Part shown: one piece after another, positions 15,818 through 23,169 of the stretch
How the letters are laid out: every line of letters starts with the position of its first letter
Position numbering within the stretch: position 1 is the first letter of the stretch
Source of the DNA: an uncultured Oscillospiraceae bacterium
GTDB lineage: Bacteria; Bacillota; Clostridia; Oscillospirales; Acutalibacteraceae
Assembly (NCBI GenBank): GCA_902478605.1
Contig: CABSLQ010000045.1
Location: 1 to 24,709, forward strand
Direction of reading: 5' to 3'
DNA: 24,709 bases
Translations under genes and position numbers: made by a program
Notes under the pieces: model-generated
Told to the model about the DNA's origin: nothing
Seen by the model: the letters and a program-made list of their open reading frames with translations, nothing else
Database searches by the model: none

Positions 15818-16747
15818 ATGAAACTTTTGATCACGGGCTCGCATGGGCAATTGGGCAGTGAGCTTGCCGCGCAGCTGACCGGCGGGCAAACCCCGTTTGG
15901 CCCGCTGCCTGCACTTTACCGCGACTGCACGGTGCAGAGCGTTGATGTGGAGGAACTGGACATTACCGATGGAGCGGCCGTGCAGGCGTTTATGCGGGCA
16001 CAACGGCCCGATGTGGTTATCAACTGCGCCGCTATGACCAATGTGGACGGGTGTGAAACCGCTCCGGATACGGCTATGCGCGTCAACGCCATCGGGCCGC
16101 GCAATTTGGCCGTCGCCGTCCAGGAGACAGGAGGAAAGCTCGTGCACGTGTCCACCGATTACGTGTTTGACGGGGATGGGGCCCGCGCGAGTGACGGGAC
16201 GGTGATCCCGTACACCGAGTGGGATGCCTGCCGGCCGCGCAGCATTTACGGCAAATCCAAATGGCTGGGGGAACAGTATGTCCGGGAGATGTGCGCGCGG
16301 TCCTTTGTAGTGCGCACAGCCTGGCTGTATGGCTATGTGGGCGGTAATTTCGTCAAAACCATGTGGCGCAACGGGGCCAAAAACGGGGCGCTCACGGTGG
16401 TAGACGATCAGCGGGGCAACCCGACGAGCGCCACCGATCTGGCCTATCATCTGCTCAAATTGGCCTGCACAGAGGAGTACGGCATCTACCACTGCACCAA
16501 CCAGGGAGTCTGCTCATGGTACGATTTTGCCGTGGAGATTATTCGTCTTGCGGGGATTAATTGTACAGTTACACCCTGCACAACAGAGGAATTTCAGCGT
16601 ATTGCCAGCCGGCCGGCACGCCGCCCCGCCTATTCTGCACTGGATAACGCCATGCTGCGTTGTACGGTGGGGGATGAGATGCGGGAATGGCAGGCGGCGC
16701 TCGCCGAGTATATCGAAAGGCTTAAAGCAACAGGAGGTCCGCAATGA
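15818..16747 (+). CDS. rmlD: dTDP-4-dehydrorhamnose reductase
   Basis: A 309-residue SDR that performs the last, NAD(P)H-dependent step to dTDP-L-rhamnose. Visible features are ITGSHGQLGSEL (5-16), NCAAMTNVDGCE, STDYVFDG (112-119) and the catalytic Tyr144/Lys148 in YGKSK, followed by TAWLYG. A 40-base gap separates it from rmlA, and its stop overlaps the rmlB start (ATGA). The gene order A-D-B-C differs from the common A-C-B-D or B-D-A-C orders. Confidence 0.95.
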   Translation: MKLLITGSHGQLGSELAAQLTGGQTPFGPLPALYRDCTVQSVDVEELDITDGAAVQAFMRAQRPDVVINCAAMTNVDGCETAPDTAMRVNAIGPRNLAVAVQETGGKLVHVSTDYVFDGDGARASDGTVIPYTEWDACRPRSIYGKSKWLGEQYVREMCARSFVVRTAWLYGYVGGNFVKTMWRNGAKNGALTVVDDQRGNPTSATDLAYHLLKLACTEEYGIYHCTNQGVCSWYDFAVEIIRLAGINCTVTPCTTEEFQRIASRPARRPAYSALDNAMLRCTVGDEMREWQAALAEYIERLKATGGPQ

Positions 16748-17799
16748 AGACGTATCTGGTGACCGGCGGCGCCGGCTTTATTGGCTCCAATTTTATCCAG
16801 TATATGCTGCGCAAATACAGCGACGTGCGTATTCTCAACATGGACAAGCTCACCTATGCGGGAAACCTTGAAAATCTGGCGTCGGTCCGGGAGGATCCCC
16901 GCTATGTCTTTCTGCACGCGGATATCTGCGATAAGGCAGCCGTTGAAAAGGCGTTTGCCGATTACGCCATCGACTATGTGGTGAACTTTGCGGCGGAAAG
17001 CCATGTGGATCGGAGCATTCGCGAGCCGGAAGTATTTGTTAAAACCAATGTGGAGGGAACGGTCTGCCTGTTAAACGCAGCAAAAAATGCTTGGGACATG
17101 GGCGCAGATACCTATAAGGCCGGCTGCAAGTACCTGCAGGTTTCCACCGACGAGGTATATGGCTCTCTGGGGGAGGAAGGCTTTTTTACGGAAAGCACGC
17201 CCCTTGACCCGCACAGCCCCTATTCTGCCAGCAAGGCGGCGGCAGATATGCTGGTGAAGGCCTATGCGGATACCTACCGGTTTCCGGTGAACATCACCCG
17301 CTGTTCCAACAATTACGGGCCCTATCAGTTTCCGGAAAAGCTGATCCCCCTGATGATCCACAACGCGCTGCAGCATAAGAATCTGCCGGTTTACGGCGAT
17401 GGCATGAACGTGCGTGACTGGCTGTATGTAGAGGATCACTGCAAAGCGATCGATATGGTGCTGCGCGACGGGGTGCCGGGCGAAGTGTACAACGTCGGCG
17501 GCCACAACGAACGGCCCAATATCACCATTGTCAAAACCATCCTCGCCTATGTGCACGATCACGTGGACGAAGCGGTGAGTGAAAAGCTCATCACCTATGT
17601 GGAGGACCGCAAAGGCCATGATCGCCGTTACGGCATCGATCCGCAGAAAATTAAGGATGCGCTGGGCTGGTACCCCGAAACTACCTTTGAGGTGGGGATC
17701 GCCAAAACTATCCAGTGGTATCTGGATAACGCCGACTGGATGGAGCACGTGACCAGCGGCGCCTATCAGGAATACTATCAGCGTATGTACGGCGATTGA
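16744..17799 (+). CDS. rmlB: dTDP-glucose 4,6-dehydratase
   Basis: A 351-residue extended SDR that oxidises and dehydrates dTDP-glucose to the 4-keto-6-deoxy intermediate. It shows VTGGAGFIGSNF (6-17), FAAESHVDRSI (82-92), the STDEVYG block (134-140) with the acid/base Asp136 and Glu137, and Tyr160/Lys164 in YSASK. Later come RCSNNYGPYQFPEKLIP and DWLYVEDHC. It starts within the rmlD stop (4-base overlap), with AGGAGGT upstream inside the rmlD end. Motifs are complete, so it should be active. Confidence 0.97.
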   Translation: MKTYLVTGGAGFIGSNFIQYMLRKYSDVRILNMDKLTYAGNLENLASVREDPRYVFLHADICDKAAVEKAFADYAIDYVVNFAAESHVDRSIREPEVFVKTNVEGTVCLLNAAKNAWDMGADTYKAGCKYLQVSTDEVYGSLGEEGFFTESTPLDPHSPYSASKAAADMLVKAYADTYRFPVNITRCSNNYGPYQFPEKLIPLMIHNALQHKNLPVYGDGMNVRDWLYVEDHCKAIDMVLRDGVPGEVYNVGGHNERPNITIVKTILAYVHDHVDEAVSEKLITYVEDRKGHDRRYGIDPQKIKDALGWYPETTFEVGIAKTIQWYLDNADWMEHVTSGAYQEYYQRMYGD

Positions 17800-17812
17800 A
17801 CGGAGGAACGGT

Positions 17813-18403
17813 ATGGGGAAATTTCAGCTTATTCCGACGGGAATTGCCGGCATGTTTGTCATTGAACCGACCCTGTTCGGCGATGCGCGCGGCTACTTCA
17901 TGGAAACCTACAGCTATCACGAATTCGCCCAAGCGGGCATTGATGTCACCTTTGTGCAGGACAACCAGTCCAAGTCCAAGCGCGGCGTTCTGCGCGGTCT
18001 GCATTTTCAGACAAAGCAGCCGCAGGGAAAGCTGGTCCGTGTCATCCGCGGAGAGGTGTATGATGTGGGCGTGGACCTGCGCGAAGGCAGCGAGACCTTC
18101 GGCAAGTGGTATGGTGTGATCCTCAGCGAGGAGAATCACCGCCAGTTTTATGTACCGGAGGGGTTCGCTCACGGCTTTCTCGTGACAAGCGACGAGGCGG
18201 AGTTCGTTTACAAGTGCACCCGGTTTTACGATCCCTCTGGCGAAGGCGGCCTCCTTTGGAATGATCCGGACATCGGCATCGATTGGCCGGTGGCGAAGGA
18301 TATGGAGATTTTGCTCTCCGACAAAGACAAGGTCCAGCCTACCTTCCGGGAATATCTGGCGCATAAAGGATACGGAAGAGGGACTGCTGTACAGGCAAAA
18401 TGA
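17813..18403 (+). CDS. rmlC: dTDP-4-dehydrorhamnose 3,5-epimerase
   Basis: A 196-residue cupin-fold enzyme inverting carbons 3 and 5 of the 4-keto intermediate. Family features are GDARGYFMETY (23-33), the nucleotide-binding QDNQSKSKRGVLRGLHFQ (49-66) with catalytic His64, GEVYDVGVDLR, YVPEGFAHGF and YKCTRFYDP with Tyr133. The start ATG 17813 follows GGAGGAACGGT. Its end closes the dTDP-rhamnose set. A terminator-like element follows before the flippase gene. Confidence 0.96.
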   Translation: MGKFQLIPTGIAGMFVIEPTLFGDARGYFMETYSYHEFAQAGIDVTFVQDNQSKSKRGVLRGLHFQTKQPQGKLVRVIRGEVYDVGVDLREGSETFGKWYGVILSEENHRQFYVPEGFAHGFLVTSDEAEFVYKCTRFYDPSGEGGLLWNDPDIGIDWPVAKDMEILLSDKDKVQPTFREYLAHKGYGRGTAVQAK

Positions 18404-18466
18404 TGCAGAAACCAGAAAAAGCACGGTTCTGCGCCAGTAAGACGCGAACGGCAGGCCGGGAATCCT

Positions 18467-18485
18467 GCCCTGCCAGGGGCTTTTT
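18467..18485 (+). terminator. Terminator-like hairpin after rmlC (possible attenuator)
   Basis: GCCCT (18467-18471) can pair with AGGGGC (18475-18480, one bulged G), followed by TTTTT at 18481-18485. An upstream stem, GGCAGG (18450-18455) with CCTGCC (18464-18469), uses some of the same bases and would compete with it. The stem is short, so efficiency may be partial, which would suit read-through into the flippase gene. Confidence 0.4.
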
Positions 18486-18490
18486 CAGGG
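18474..18490 (+). repeat. Direct repeat, copy 1 (rmlC-wzx gap)
   Basis: CAGGGGCTTTTTCAGGG. A second copy at 18589-18605 differs at one base of 17. Both copies follow a short CCTGC-type inverted repeat and carry the CTTTTT run, so each resembles a small terminator unit. Confidence 0.6.
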
Positions 18491-18537
18491 TAGTTAAGAA
18501 TATAACGACGGACTGGGAAAAAGCGGGGGTTTTGCGT

Positions 18538-18567
18538 TTGCGTTTCTACGGAAAACAAACGTAAAAT
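18538..18567 (+). promoter_or_regulatory. Weak candidate promoter for the flippase gene
   Basis: TTGCGT (18538-18543), an 18-base spacer and TAAAAT (18562-18567). The -35 match is poor. It would allow separate expression of the flippase gene after the terminator-like element, but it may be chance. Confidence 0.25.
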
Positions 18568-18588
18568 AAGGACCACGACGTTGGCCTG

Positions 18589-18605
18589 CAGGGACTTTTT
18601 CAGGG
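18589..18605 (+). repeat. Direct repeat, copy 2 (rmlC-wzx gap)
   Basis: CAGGGACTTTTTCAGGG, matching the copy at 18474-18490 in 16 of 17 bases, 115 bases downstream of it. It overlaps the short palindrome CCTGCAGG and directly precedes the large hairpin at 18606-18639. Confidence 0.6.
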
Positions 18606-18639
18606 GGTTCCGCTGCAACAGGTTGTTTGCAGCGGAACC
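18606..18639 (+). terminator. Large hairpin just before the flippase gene
   Basis: A perfect 13-bp stem, GGTTCCGCTGCAA (18606-18618) with its complement at 18627-18639 and an 8-nt loop. Only TTT follows, so it is a poor classical terminator. It ends 16 bases before the AAGGAGG ribosome binding site and could equally be a processing or stability element. Confidence 0.45.
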
Positions 18640-18669
18640 TTTGGCCATCCGGCGCAAGGAGGCCGCCGC

Positions 18670-20088
18670 ATGAATCTGAAAGCCAAAAATTTTATTAAGA
18701 ATTTTTCTTATACCTTTTCTGCTAACGCGCTGTCCTTTTTGATCTCCGCCGTGCTGATTTTTCTGGTGCCTAAGCGGCTGGGCGTCGAGCAATACGGCTT
18801 TTGGCAGTTTTACACGCTGTGTACCTCGTATGTGGGATTTTTTCACCTTGGCTGGTGCGACGGCGTGTATCTGCGGTATGGAGGCAAGGACTACGACGAA
18901 CTGGAGAAGCCGGTTTTTGTTACGCAGTTCTGGTACCTGACCTTTTTTGAATGGATCGTCTGCATCGGACTCGGTGTGTACGGCTTTTTAATAGCGCCGG
19001 ATGCGGACAAGGGCCTTATTTTCGCCATGACCGGCGTGTGTGCGCTTCTTGTCATACCGCGTACATACATCGGGTATGTGCTGCAGTTCACCAACCGCAT
19101 CAAGGAATATGCCGTCATCACGATGCTGGAGCGGATTATCTATTTTGTCCTTGTGACGGCGATGGTTTTTGGGGGCATACGGGAATACAAATGGCTGCTG
19201 GCCGCGGATCTGTTCGGAAAAGGGGTAGCCCTTGTGGTGGGGATAGCCCGCTGCCGGGATATCGTGTTCGGTAAATTTGTCCCGGTGCGCGAGGGCCTGA
19301 GTGAAACAGGAAAAAACATCAATGTTGGCTTTAAGCTGATGGTCGCCAACATTGCGGGTATGCTGATCGTCGGCCTTGTGCGCATGGCCATTGAAAATCA
19401 CTGGGATATGGAGACGTTCGGCAAGGTGTCGCTGACCATGAGCGTGTCCAACCTGCTTATGGTGTTCATCAGCGCGGTGAGCCTAATACTGTTTCCCACG
19501 CTGCGCCGCACGAGCGACGAGCGGCAGGTGGATATGTACAACATCATGCGCACCTGCATCATGGGACTGCTTCTCGGCCTGCTGGTGTTTTATTATCCGG
19601 CCAAGCTGCTGCTCACGATGTGGCTGCCAAAATATGCTGAGGCGCTGAACTTTATGGCGCTGATGTTTCCGGTGTGCATTTTTGAAAGCAAAACCACCAT
19701 GCTGGTGAACACCTACCTGAAAATCATGCGCAAGGAAAAATGGATCCTGCTCATCAATGTGGCCACCGTGGCACTGAGCGTGCTGCTCACCGGCGTGACG
19801 GTGTATTGGCTCGACAATCTGGAGCTCACCGTCGCCATGATCGTCTTTTTGCAGGCATTCCGCTGCATTTTCGGCGAACTGCTGCTGACGCGTTCGATGC
19901 ACATTCGGGTTTGGAAGGACATTATACTTGAGGTGTTGATGACCGCTGTTTTCATACTGGTTTCGTGGAATATTCGATCGTGGCTGTGTACGGCGCTGTA
20001 TGCACTCGCGTACTTGGTATATGTATTGTTCAAACGCCGCGATATGCTGAGCACGATGCGGCAGATCAAAGCGCTTGTCAAGCGTTGA
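18670..20088 (+). CDS. wzx: Wzx-type polysaccharide flippase
   Basis: A 472-residue membrane protein with about twelve helices. It opens with the polysaccharide transporter (MOP superfamily) start KNFSYTFSANALSFLISAVL followed by LVPKRLGVEQYGFWQ, the usual 'R-LG-E-YG' block. It would move the lipid-linked repeat unit across the membrane. AAGGAGG precedes the ATG by 9 bases. It lies 266 bases after rmlC, separated by repeats and hairpins, and is the last gene before a strong terminator. Flippase family is clear; its substrate is inferred from the locus. Confidence 0.9.
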   Translation: MNLKAKNFIKNFSYTFSANALSFLISAVLIFLVPKRLGVEQYGFWQFYTLCTSYVGFFHLGWCDGVYLRYGGKDYDELEKPVFVTQFWYLTFFEWIVCIGLGVYGFLIAPDADKGLIFAMTGVCALLVIPRTYIGYVLQFTNRIKEYAVITMLERIIYFVLVTAMVFGGIREYKWLLAADLFGKGVALVVGIARCRDIVFGKFVPVREGLSETGKNINVGFKLMVANIAGMLIVGLVRMAIENHWDMETFGKVSLTMSVSNLLMVFISAVSLILFPTLRRTSDERQVDMYNIMRTCIMGLLLGLLVFYYPAKLLLTMWLPKYAEALNFMALMFPVCIFESKTTMLVNTYLKIMRKEKWILLINVATVALSVLLTGVTVYWLDNLELTVAMIVFLQAFRCIFGELLLTRSMHIRVWKDIILEVLMTAVFILVSWNIRSWLCTALYALAYLVYVLFKRRDMLSTMRQIKALVKR

Positions 20089-20103
20089 TTCCAGAGACGA
20101 TGC

Positions 20104-20144
20104 AAAAGGCGGAAGAGATCGGCCGATCTCTTCCGCCTTATTTT
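20104..20144. terminator. Perfect palindromic terminator closing the polysaccharide locus
   Basis: Bases 20106-20139 form a perfect 34-nt palindrome (17 + 17), flanked by AAAA on the left and ATTTT on the right. It can act in both directions: for the flippase gene on the plus strand and for the small minus-strand gene ending at 20203. Confidence 0.88.
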
Positions 20145-20202
20145 ATGATGCTGGGGGCTTTCCCGGCATGTCCTGAGCGTCGCGGTGAAGGGAGCTGGAC
20201 GG

Positions 20203-20505
20203 TTACCGGCAATGGGGACAGGACGGATGCCAGCGCGTGGCGCCGCGATCGCGGCGGCAATCGCAGGTATCGTGCCGGCCGCGCTCTTCCGCGCGTTCTT
20301 CGGCCAGCCGTGTGGACTGTTCGCGCGCGAATTCTTCCTGCGCACGTTCCTCCTGCTCCCGTATGCGACGTTCGTCACAGGCGGAGTTAGAATGCACGTT
20401 CATGCGTGGATTCAGGCCGCGCCCGCTCACCTGCTCTCTATGCGAACCGCGCCCGCATCCCGCTGCCAGGGCGAGGACCGCGGCAGAAACGGCATGAAAA
20501 CACAT
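20203..20505 (-). CDS. Small putative lipoprotein with charged Arg/Glu-rich segment
   Basis: A 100-residue open frame on the minus strand. The start is supported by an unusually perfect ribosome binding site, AAGGAGGTGA, 7 bases before the ATG. The N-terminus is a short hydrophobic stretch ending in ALAAGC, close to a lipobox, with Cys17 as the possible lipidated residue; the n-region lacks Lys or Arg, which is atypical. The middle (about 45-75) is rich in Arg and Glu and likely helical. The end has Cys pairs CDC and CPHC. No promoter is obvious upstream; the plus-strand yjbQ promoter diverges from it. I recognise no family. Longer plus-strand frames across the region lack ribosome binding sites. 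Confidence 0.6.
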   Translation of the reverse strand: MCFHAVSAAVLALAAGCGRGSHREQVSGRGLNPRMNVHSNSACDERRIREQEERAQEEFAREQSTRLAEERAEERGRHDTCDCRRDRGATRWHPSCPHCR

Positions 20506-20564
20506 GGGATACTCACCTCCTTACAGTACAAGCTATGCGGACAGGACCGATCCGGTTCCGAGAG

Positions 20565-20593
20565 TTGACAAAACGGACAGCCTCGCGTACAAT
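20565..20593 (+). promoter_or_regulatory. Promoter for the YjbQ/Spx-like genes
   Basis: Perfect TTGACA (20565-20570), a 17-base spacer and TACAAT (20588-20593). The transcript would start near 20600, immediately before the AAAGGAGGAG ribosome binding site of the YjbQ-family gene, so the leader is very short. Confidence 0.82.
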
Positions 20594-20618
20594 GCGGATA
20601 ATAAAGGAGGAGAAGTAC

Positions 20619-21035
20619 ATGAAATCCTATCGCAAGGAACTGCATTTCCATCTGCCTACGCGCCGCGGACTCGTCAATATCACGCCGCAGGTGGAACAGG
20701 CGCTGGCCGAAAGCGGCATCCGCGAAGGCCTGCTGCTGGTCAACGCGATGAATATCACAGCCAGCGTTTTTATCAATGACGACGAAAGCGGCTTGCATCA
20801 GGACTACGAAGCGTGGCTGGAGCGGCTCGCCCCCGAAAAGCCATACAATCAGTATCATCACAATGGCTTTGAGGACAACGCGGATGCCCATCTTAAGCGT
20901 ACCGTCATGGGACGGGAAACGGTGATTGCCGTAACCGGCGGCAAGCTGGATTTCGGCACCTGGGAACAGATTTTTTATTTTGAATTCGATGGCCGGCGCG
21001 ATAAACGCGCGCTTATCAAAATCATCGGAGAATAG
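20619..21035 (+). CDS. yjbQ: YjbQ (UPF0047) family protein
   Basis: A 138-residue protein, the normal length for this family. The features are MNITASVFINDDESGLHQD (44-62), with the conserved acidic block, then YHHNGFEDNADAHLK carrying the conserved histidines, and LDFGTWEQIFYFEFDG near the end. Family members have been reported to show weak thiamine-phosphate synthase activity in E. coli, but the physiological role is unclear. A strong promoter and AAAGGAGGAG precede it. It is followed 11 bases later by the Spx/ArsC-like gene, so the two are probably one transcript. Confidence 0.92.
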   Translation: MKSYRKELHFHLPTRRGLVNITPQVEQALAESGIREGLLLVNAMNITASVFINDDESGLHQDYEAWLERLAPEKPYNQYHHNGFEDNADAHLKRTVMGRETVIAVTGGKLDFGTWEQIFYFEFDGRRDKRALIKIIGE

Positions 21036-21046
21036 GAGGGAAGCGC

Positions 21047-21412
21047 ATGCTGTTTTTAGAATATCCGCCCTGCAGCACCTGCCAAAAGGCAAGGCAATGG
21101 CTGGAAGCGCAGGGAGTGCCGTTCACGGCCCGCCACATCAAGGAGGAAAACCCCACCGCAGAGGAACTGGCGGTCTGGTACCGCAGGAGCGGCCTGCCGC
21201 TGCGCCGCTTTTTCAACACCAGCGGGCTGGCATATAAAGCGCTCGGCCTCAAGGAGCGGCTGCCGTCCATGAGCGAAGAGGAGCAGCTGGCTCTTCTGGC
21301 GACCGACGGCATGCTGGTCAAGCGCCCGCTGCTGATTGGAAAGGATTTTGTGCTGGTCGGCTTCCGGGAAGCGGAATGGGCGGAAAGACTCTCCCAGACG
21401 GCCATATCTTAA
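21047..21412 (+). CDS. ArsC/Spx/MgsR family thioredoxin-fold protein
   Basis: A 121-residue protein with the redox motif CSTC (Cys9, Cys12) right after the first strand, RHIKEENPTAEEL, FFNTSGLAYK and ATDGMLVKRPLLIG. The last holds the conserved Arg-Pro that ends the active-site cleft in ArsC and Spx proteins. Automatic annotation usually calls such proteins 'arsenate reductase family'. No other arsenic genes are near, so an arsenate role is not supported; a thiol-redox or regulatory role is equally possible. AGGAGGG precedes the ATG, 11 bases after the yjbQ stop. Confidence 0.9.
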   Translation: MLFLEYPPCSTCQKARQWLEAQGVPFTARHIKEENPTAEELAVWYRRSGLPLRRFFNTSGLAYKALGLKERLPSMSEEEQLALLATDGMLVKRPLLIGKDFVLVGFREAEWAERLSQTAIS

Positions 21413-21505
21413 GGATAGAAGGAGCCTCGTGCTGACAATCGTTTCCAAAATACGGCGGATACGAACAAAGCTGCCATGCTTGTCACAAAATAAGGATGTG
21501 TGGAT

Positions 21506-21964
21506 ATGGGCCTGTTATCGGCTGCCAGCGGCAAATCTGCTTGGCGGGGATATGAATACTATACAGAGAAAAAAGTACAGTTTGTCAAGAAGCTGGATGA
21601 TACCCATTTTGGCGGCGCTGTGCAGGGCAATGGCGCAGAGCCGTATAGGGTAACCATTGACACAGAGCATCCGAAAAGATCGCTCTGCAGCTGCCCTTTT
21701 GCCAACGGCAGAAAAGTATGCAAACATATGGTCGCTCTGTTCTTTGCGGCATTTCCCGAAGAAGCAATACAGTATAAGGCGGAAATCGATGCTTGTATTG
21801 AGCAGAGGGAACAGTACGAAAACGAGCTGGAGGATGCGTTGATCAAGCGGATTTACCGCATGAAAAAGTCTGAACTGCAGGACGCCTTATGGCAGGTGCT
21901 TTTAGACGGTCCGGAATGGCAGCTTGATAGTTTTATGCGTACATATGTGGAGGATGAATATTAG
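21506..21964 (+). CDS. SWIM zinc-finger domain protein
   Basis: A 152-residue protein with one clear SWIM motif, Cys61-x-Cys63-x8-Cys72-x-His74 (CSCPFANGRKVCKH), preceded by a beta-rich stretch. A highly charged helical segment follows (about 88-125). SWIM fingers bind DNA or protein and often occur in larger SNF2-type partners, none of which is visible here. The ATG at 21506 fits AAGGA 9 bases upstream; GTG 21500 would sit too close to it. It starts 93 bases after the previous gene and is followed by a terminator. Exact role unknown. Confidence 0.85.
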   Translation: MGLLSAASGKSAWRGYEYYTEKKVQFVKKLDDTHFGGAVQGNGAEPYRVTIDTEHPKRSLCSCPFANGRKVCKHMVALFFAAFPEEAIQYKAEIDACIEQREQYENELEDALIKRIYRMKKSELQDALWQVLLDGPEWQLDSFMRTYVEDEY

Positions 21965-22092
21965 CAGCTCCATATTCCGTGCTAACAAGCCGCGGCTGTG
22001 ATGGGGTAAATCCTTTCAGAAGACGGTCGGACGTGTCCTGCTGCTTTTGCCATGGCGTGTGCCGGCGCTGCTTTCGAATCCGGGAATATGTG

Positions 22093-22122
22093 GGGCGCGC
22101 CTTGCCGGCGGCGCCCTTTTTT
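22093..22122 (+). terminator. Intrinsic terminator after the SWIM gene
   Basis: GGGCGC (22093-22098) pairs with GCGCCC (22111-22116), with an inner GCC/GGC pairing, followed by six T residues (22117-22122). The rest of the interval 21965-22092 shows no gene. Confidence 0.8.
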
Positions 22123-22154
22123 CTTAACTCTTTGTGAAGCTTTGCGTTCGGCCC

Positions 22155-22184
22155 TTGGCAGATATTTTTGGCGCATGGTATACT
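22155..22184 (+). promoter_or_regulatory. Promoter for the YdcF-like gene
   Basis: TTGGCA (22155-22160), an 18-base spacer and TATACT (22179-22184). The expected start is near 22191, about 25 bases before the ATG. Confidence 0.7.
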
Positions 22185-22215
22185 GTTTCCCGGATAGTCA
22201 GAAGGGGGAGCGCCT

Positions 22216-23004
22216 ATGCCGATACAGAATAAAAAAAGGGGTGTCTGGCGTCTTGTGCTCGGGGTGCTGTTTGCCCTGCTGGCGGTGGTGTCGCTGCTGC
22301 CGCTGGTGAGCCAGGTGTGGCACATCGGCGTATATGTGCCGCTGGCGATTGGGGTGGCGGGGCTCATCTGCTGTGTATGGACGGACGGCTTTCTGTCCAT
22401 ACTGCGATGGATATGGAAACGAAAGGGGCTGCGCACTATATTGGTGGCAATTTGTGCACTGGTGGCGGCACTGCTGGGGCTGTTTATCACCGTCTCGATT
22501 CTGATGCTGCACGCGGCGGCTCAGCCGGCCCCCCAGAATGCGACGGTCATTGTCCTTGGCGCCGCCATTTATGAGGACAGACCCAGTCCTATGCTTGCAA
22601 GGCGTCTGGATGCCGCCGCCCGCTATCTGGAGGCCAATCCGCAGGCGAACTGCGTGGTGTCAGGGGGACAGGGACCGGACGAAGCGTATTCTGAAGCCTC
22701 GATCATGAAAGCCTATCTGATCGAGAAGGGGATTGACGTCGGCCGTATTTTTACGGAGGATCGGTCAACCAGTACATTTGAAAACATTCAGTTCTCCAAA
22801 AAGATTATGGAGGAAAAGGGGCTTTCTTCTACGGTGGTCATTGCCACGCAGGAATTTCACCAGTACCGTGCCCAGGCCTTTGCCAAACGGGCCGGATTTG
22901 AGAACGTCGGTCCCTGTACCTGCCGCACGCCGCTCCACCTGATCCTCTGCTACTGGGTGCGGGAATTCGCGGCAATTTGCCATATGGCTATGTTCGGCAC
23001 CTGA
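22216..23004 (+). CDS. YdcF/ElyC/SanA (DUF218) family membrane protein
   Basis: A 262-residue protein with three predicted membrane segments (about 12-32, 37-56 and 73-98) and then a soluble DUF218 domain. The domain shows VIVLGAAI (111-118), ARRLDAAARYL, VVSGGQGPDEAYSEA (147-161), EDRSTSTFENI (181-191) and QEFHQYRA (212-219), which are the family's conserved points. E. coli relatives ElyC and SanA affect cell-envelope integrity. The biochemical activity is not settled. GAAGGGGGAG precedes the ATG. It has its own promoter and is followed by a terminator-like hairpin, so it is likely a single-gene transcript. Confidence 0.9.
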   Translation: MPIQNKKRGVWRLVLGVLFALLAVVSLLPLVSQVWHIGVYVPLAIGVAGLICCVWTDGFLSILRWIWKRKGLRTILVAICALVAALLGLFITVSILMLHAAAQPAPQNATVIVLGAAIYEDRPSPMLARRLDAAARYLEANPQANCVVSGGQGPDEAYSEASIMKAYLIEKGIDVGRIFTEDRSTSTFENIQFSKKIMEEKGLSSTVVIATQEFHQYRAQAFAKRAGFENVGPCTCRTPLHLILCYWVREFAAICHMAMFGT

Positions 23005-23019
23005 ACGAAGAAAATAACA

Positions 23020-23055
23020 ACGGCCCCAGGCGTTCTGCAAGACGTCTGGGGCCGT
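23020..23055 (+). terminator. Terminator-like hairpin after the YdcF-like gene
   Basis: ACGGCCCCAGGCGT (23020-23033) pairs with ACGTCTGGGGCCGT (23042-23055), a 14-bp stem with one G-T pair and an 8-nt loop. No T run follows directly, so termination may be imperfect or need a factor. Confidence 0.6.
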
Positions 23056-23134
23056 ATAATTCGTCTTGGTTTTGACAATAATTGGATAATTGGAAAAAAG
23101 AGCAAAAAAAAATTGCCAATTTGCAACTTTGCAA

Positions 23135-23163
23135 TTGACAACGGCGGGTTTATCCTGTATGAT
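23135..23163 (+). promoter_or_regulatory. Strong promoter for rpoB with A-rich upstream element
   Basis: Perfect TTGACA (23135-23140), 17 bases, then TATGAT (23158-23163). A run of A residues at 23095-23112 lies upstream, placed as an UP element would be. The transcript would start near 23170, giving a leader of about 200 nt. Confidence 0.8.
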
Positions 23164-23169
23164 AGTATA

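Noticed and set aside
18400..18564. 54-codon frame starting at an ATG that overlaps the rmlC stop.
   Set aside because: The overlap is suggestive, but there is no nearby ribosome binding site, and the frame runs through the terminator-like element and repeat. The sequence looks non-coding.
21047..21412. Annotation as a true arsenate reductase.
   Set aside because: No arsenic resistance genes are near, and the CxxC layout is equally that of Spx/MgsR-type proteins.
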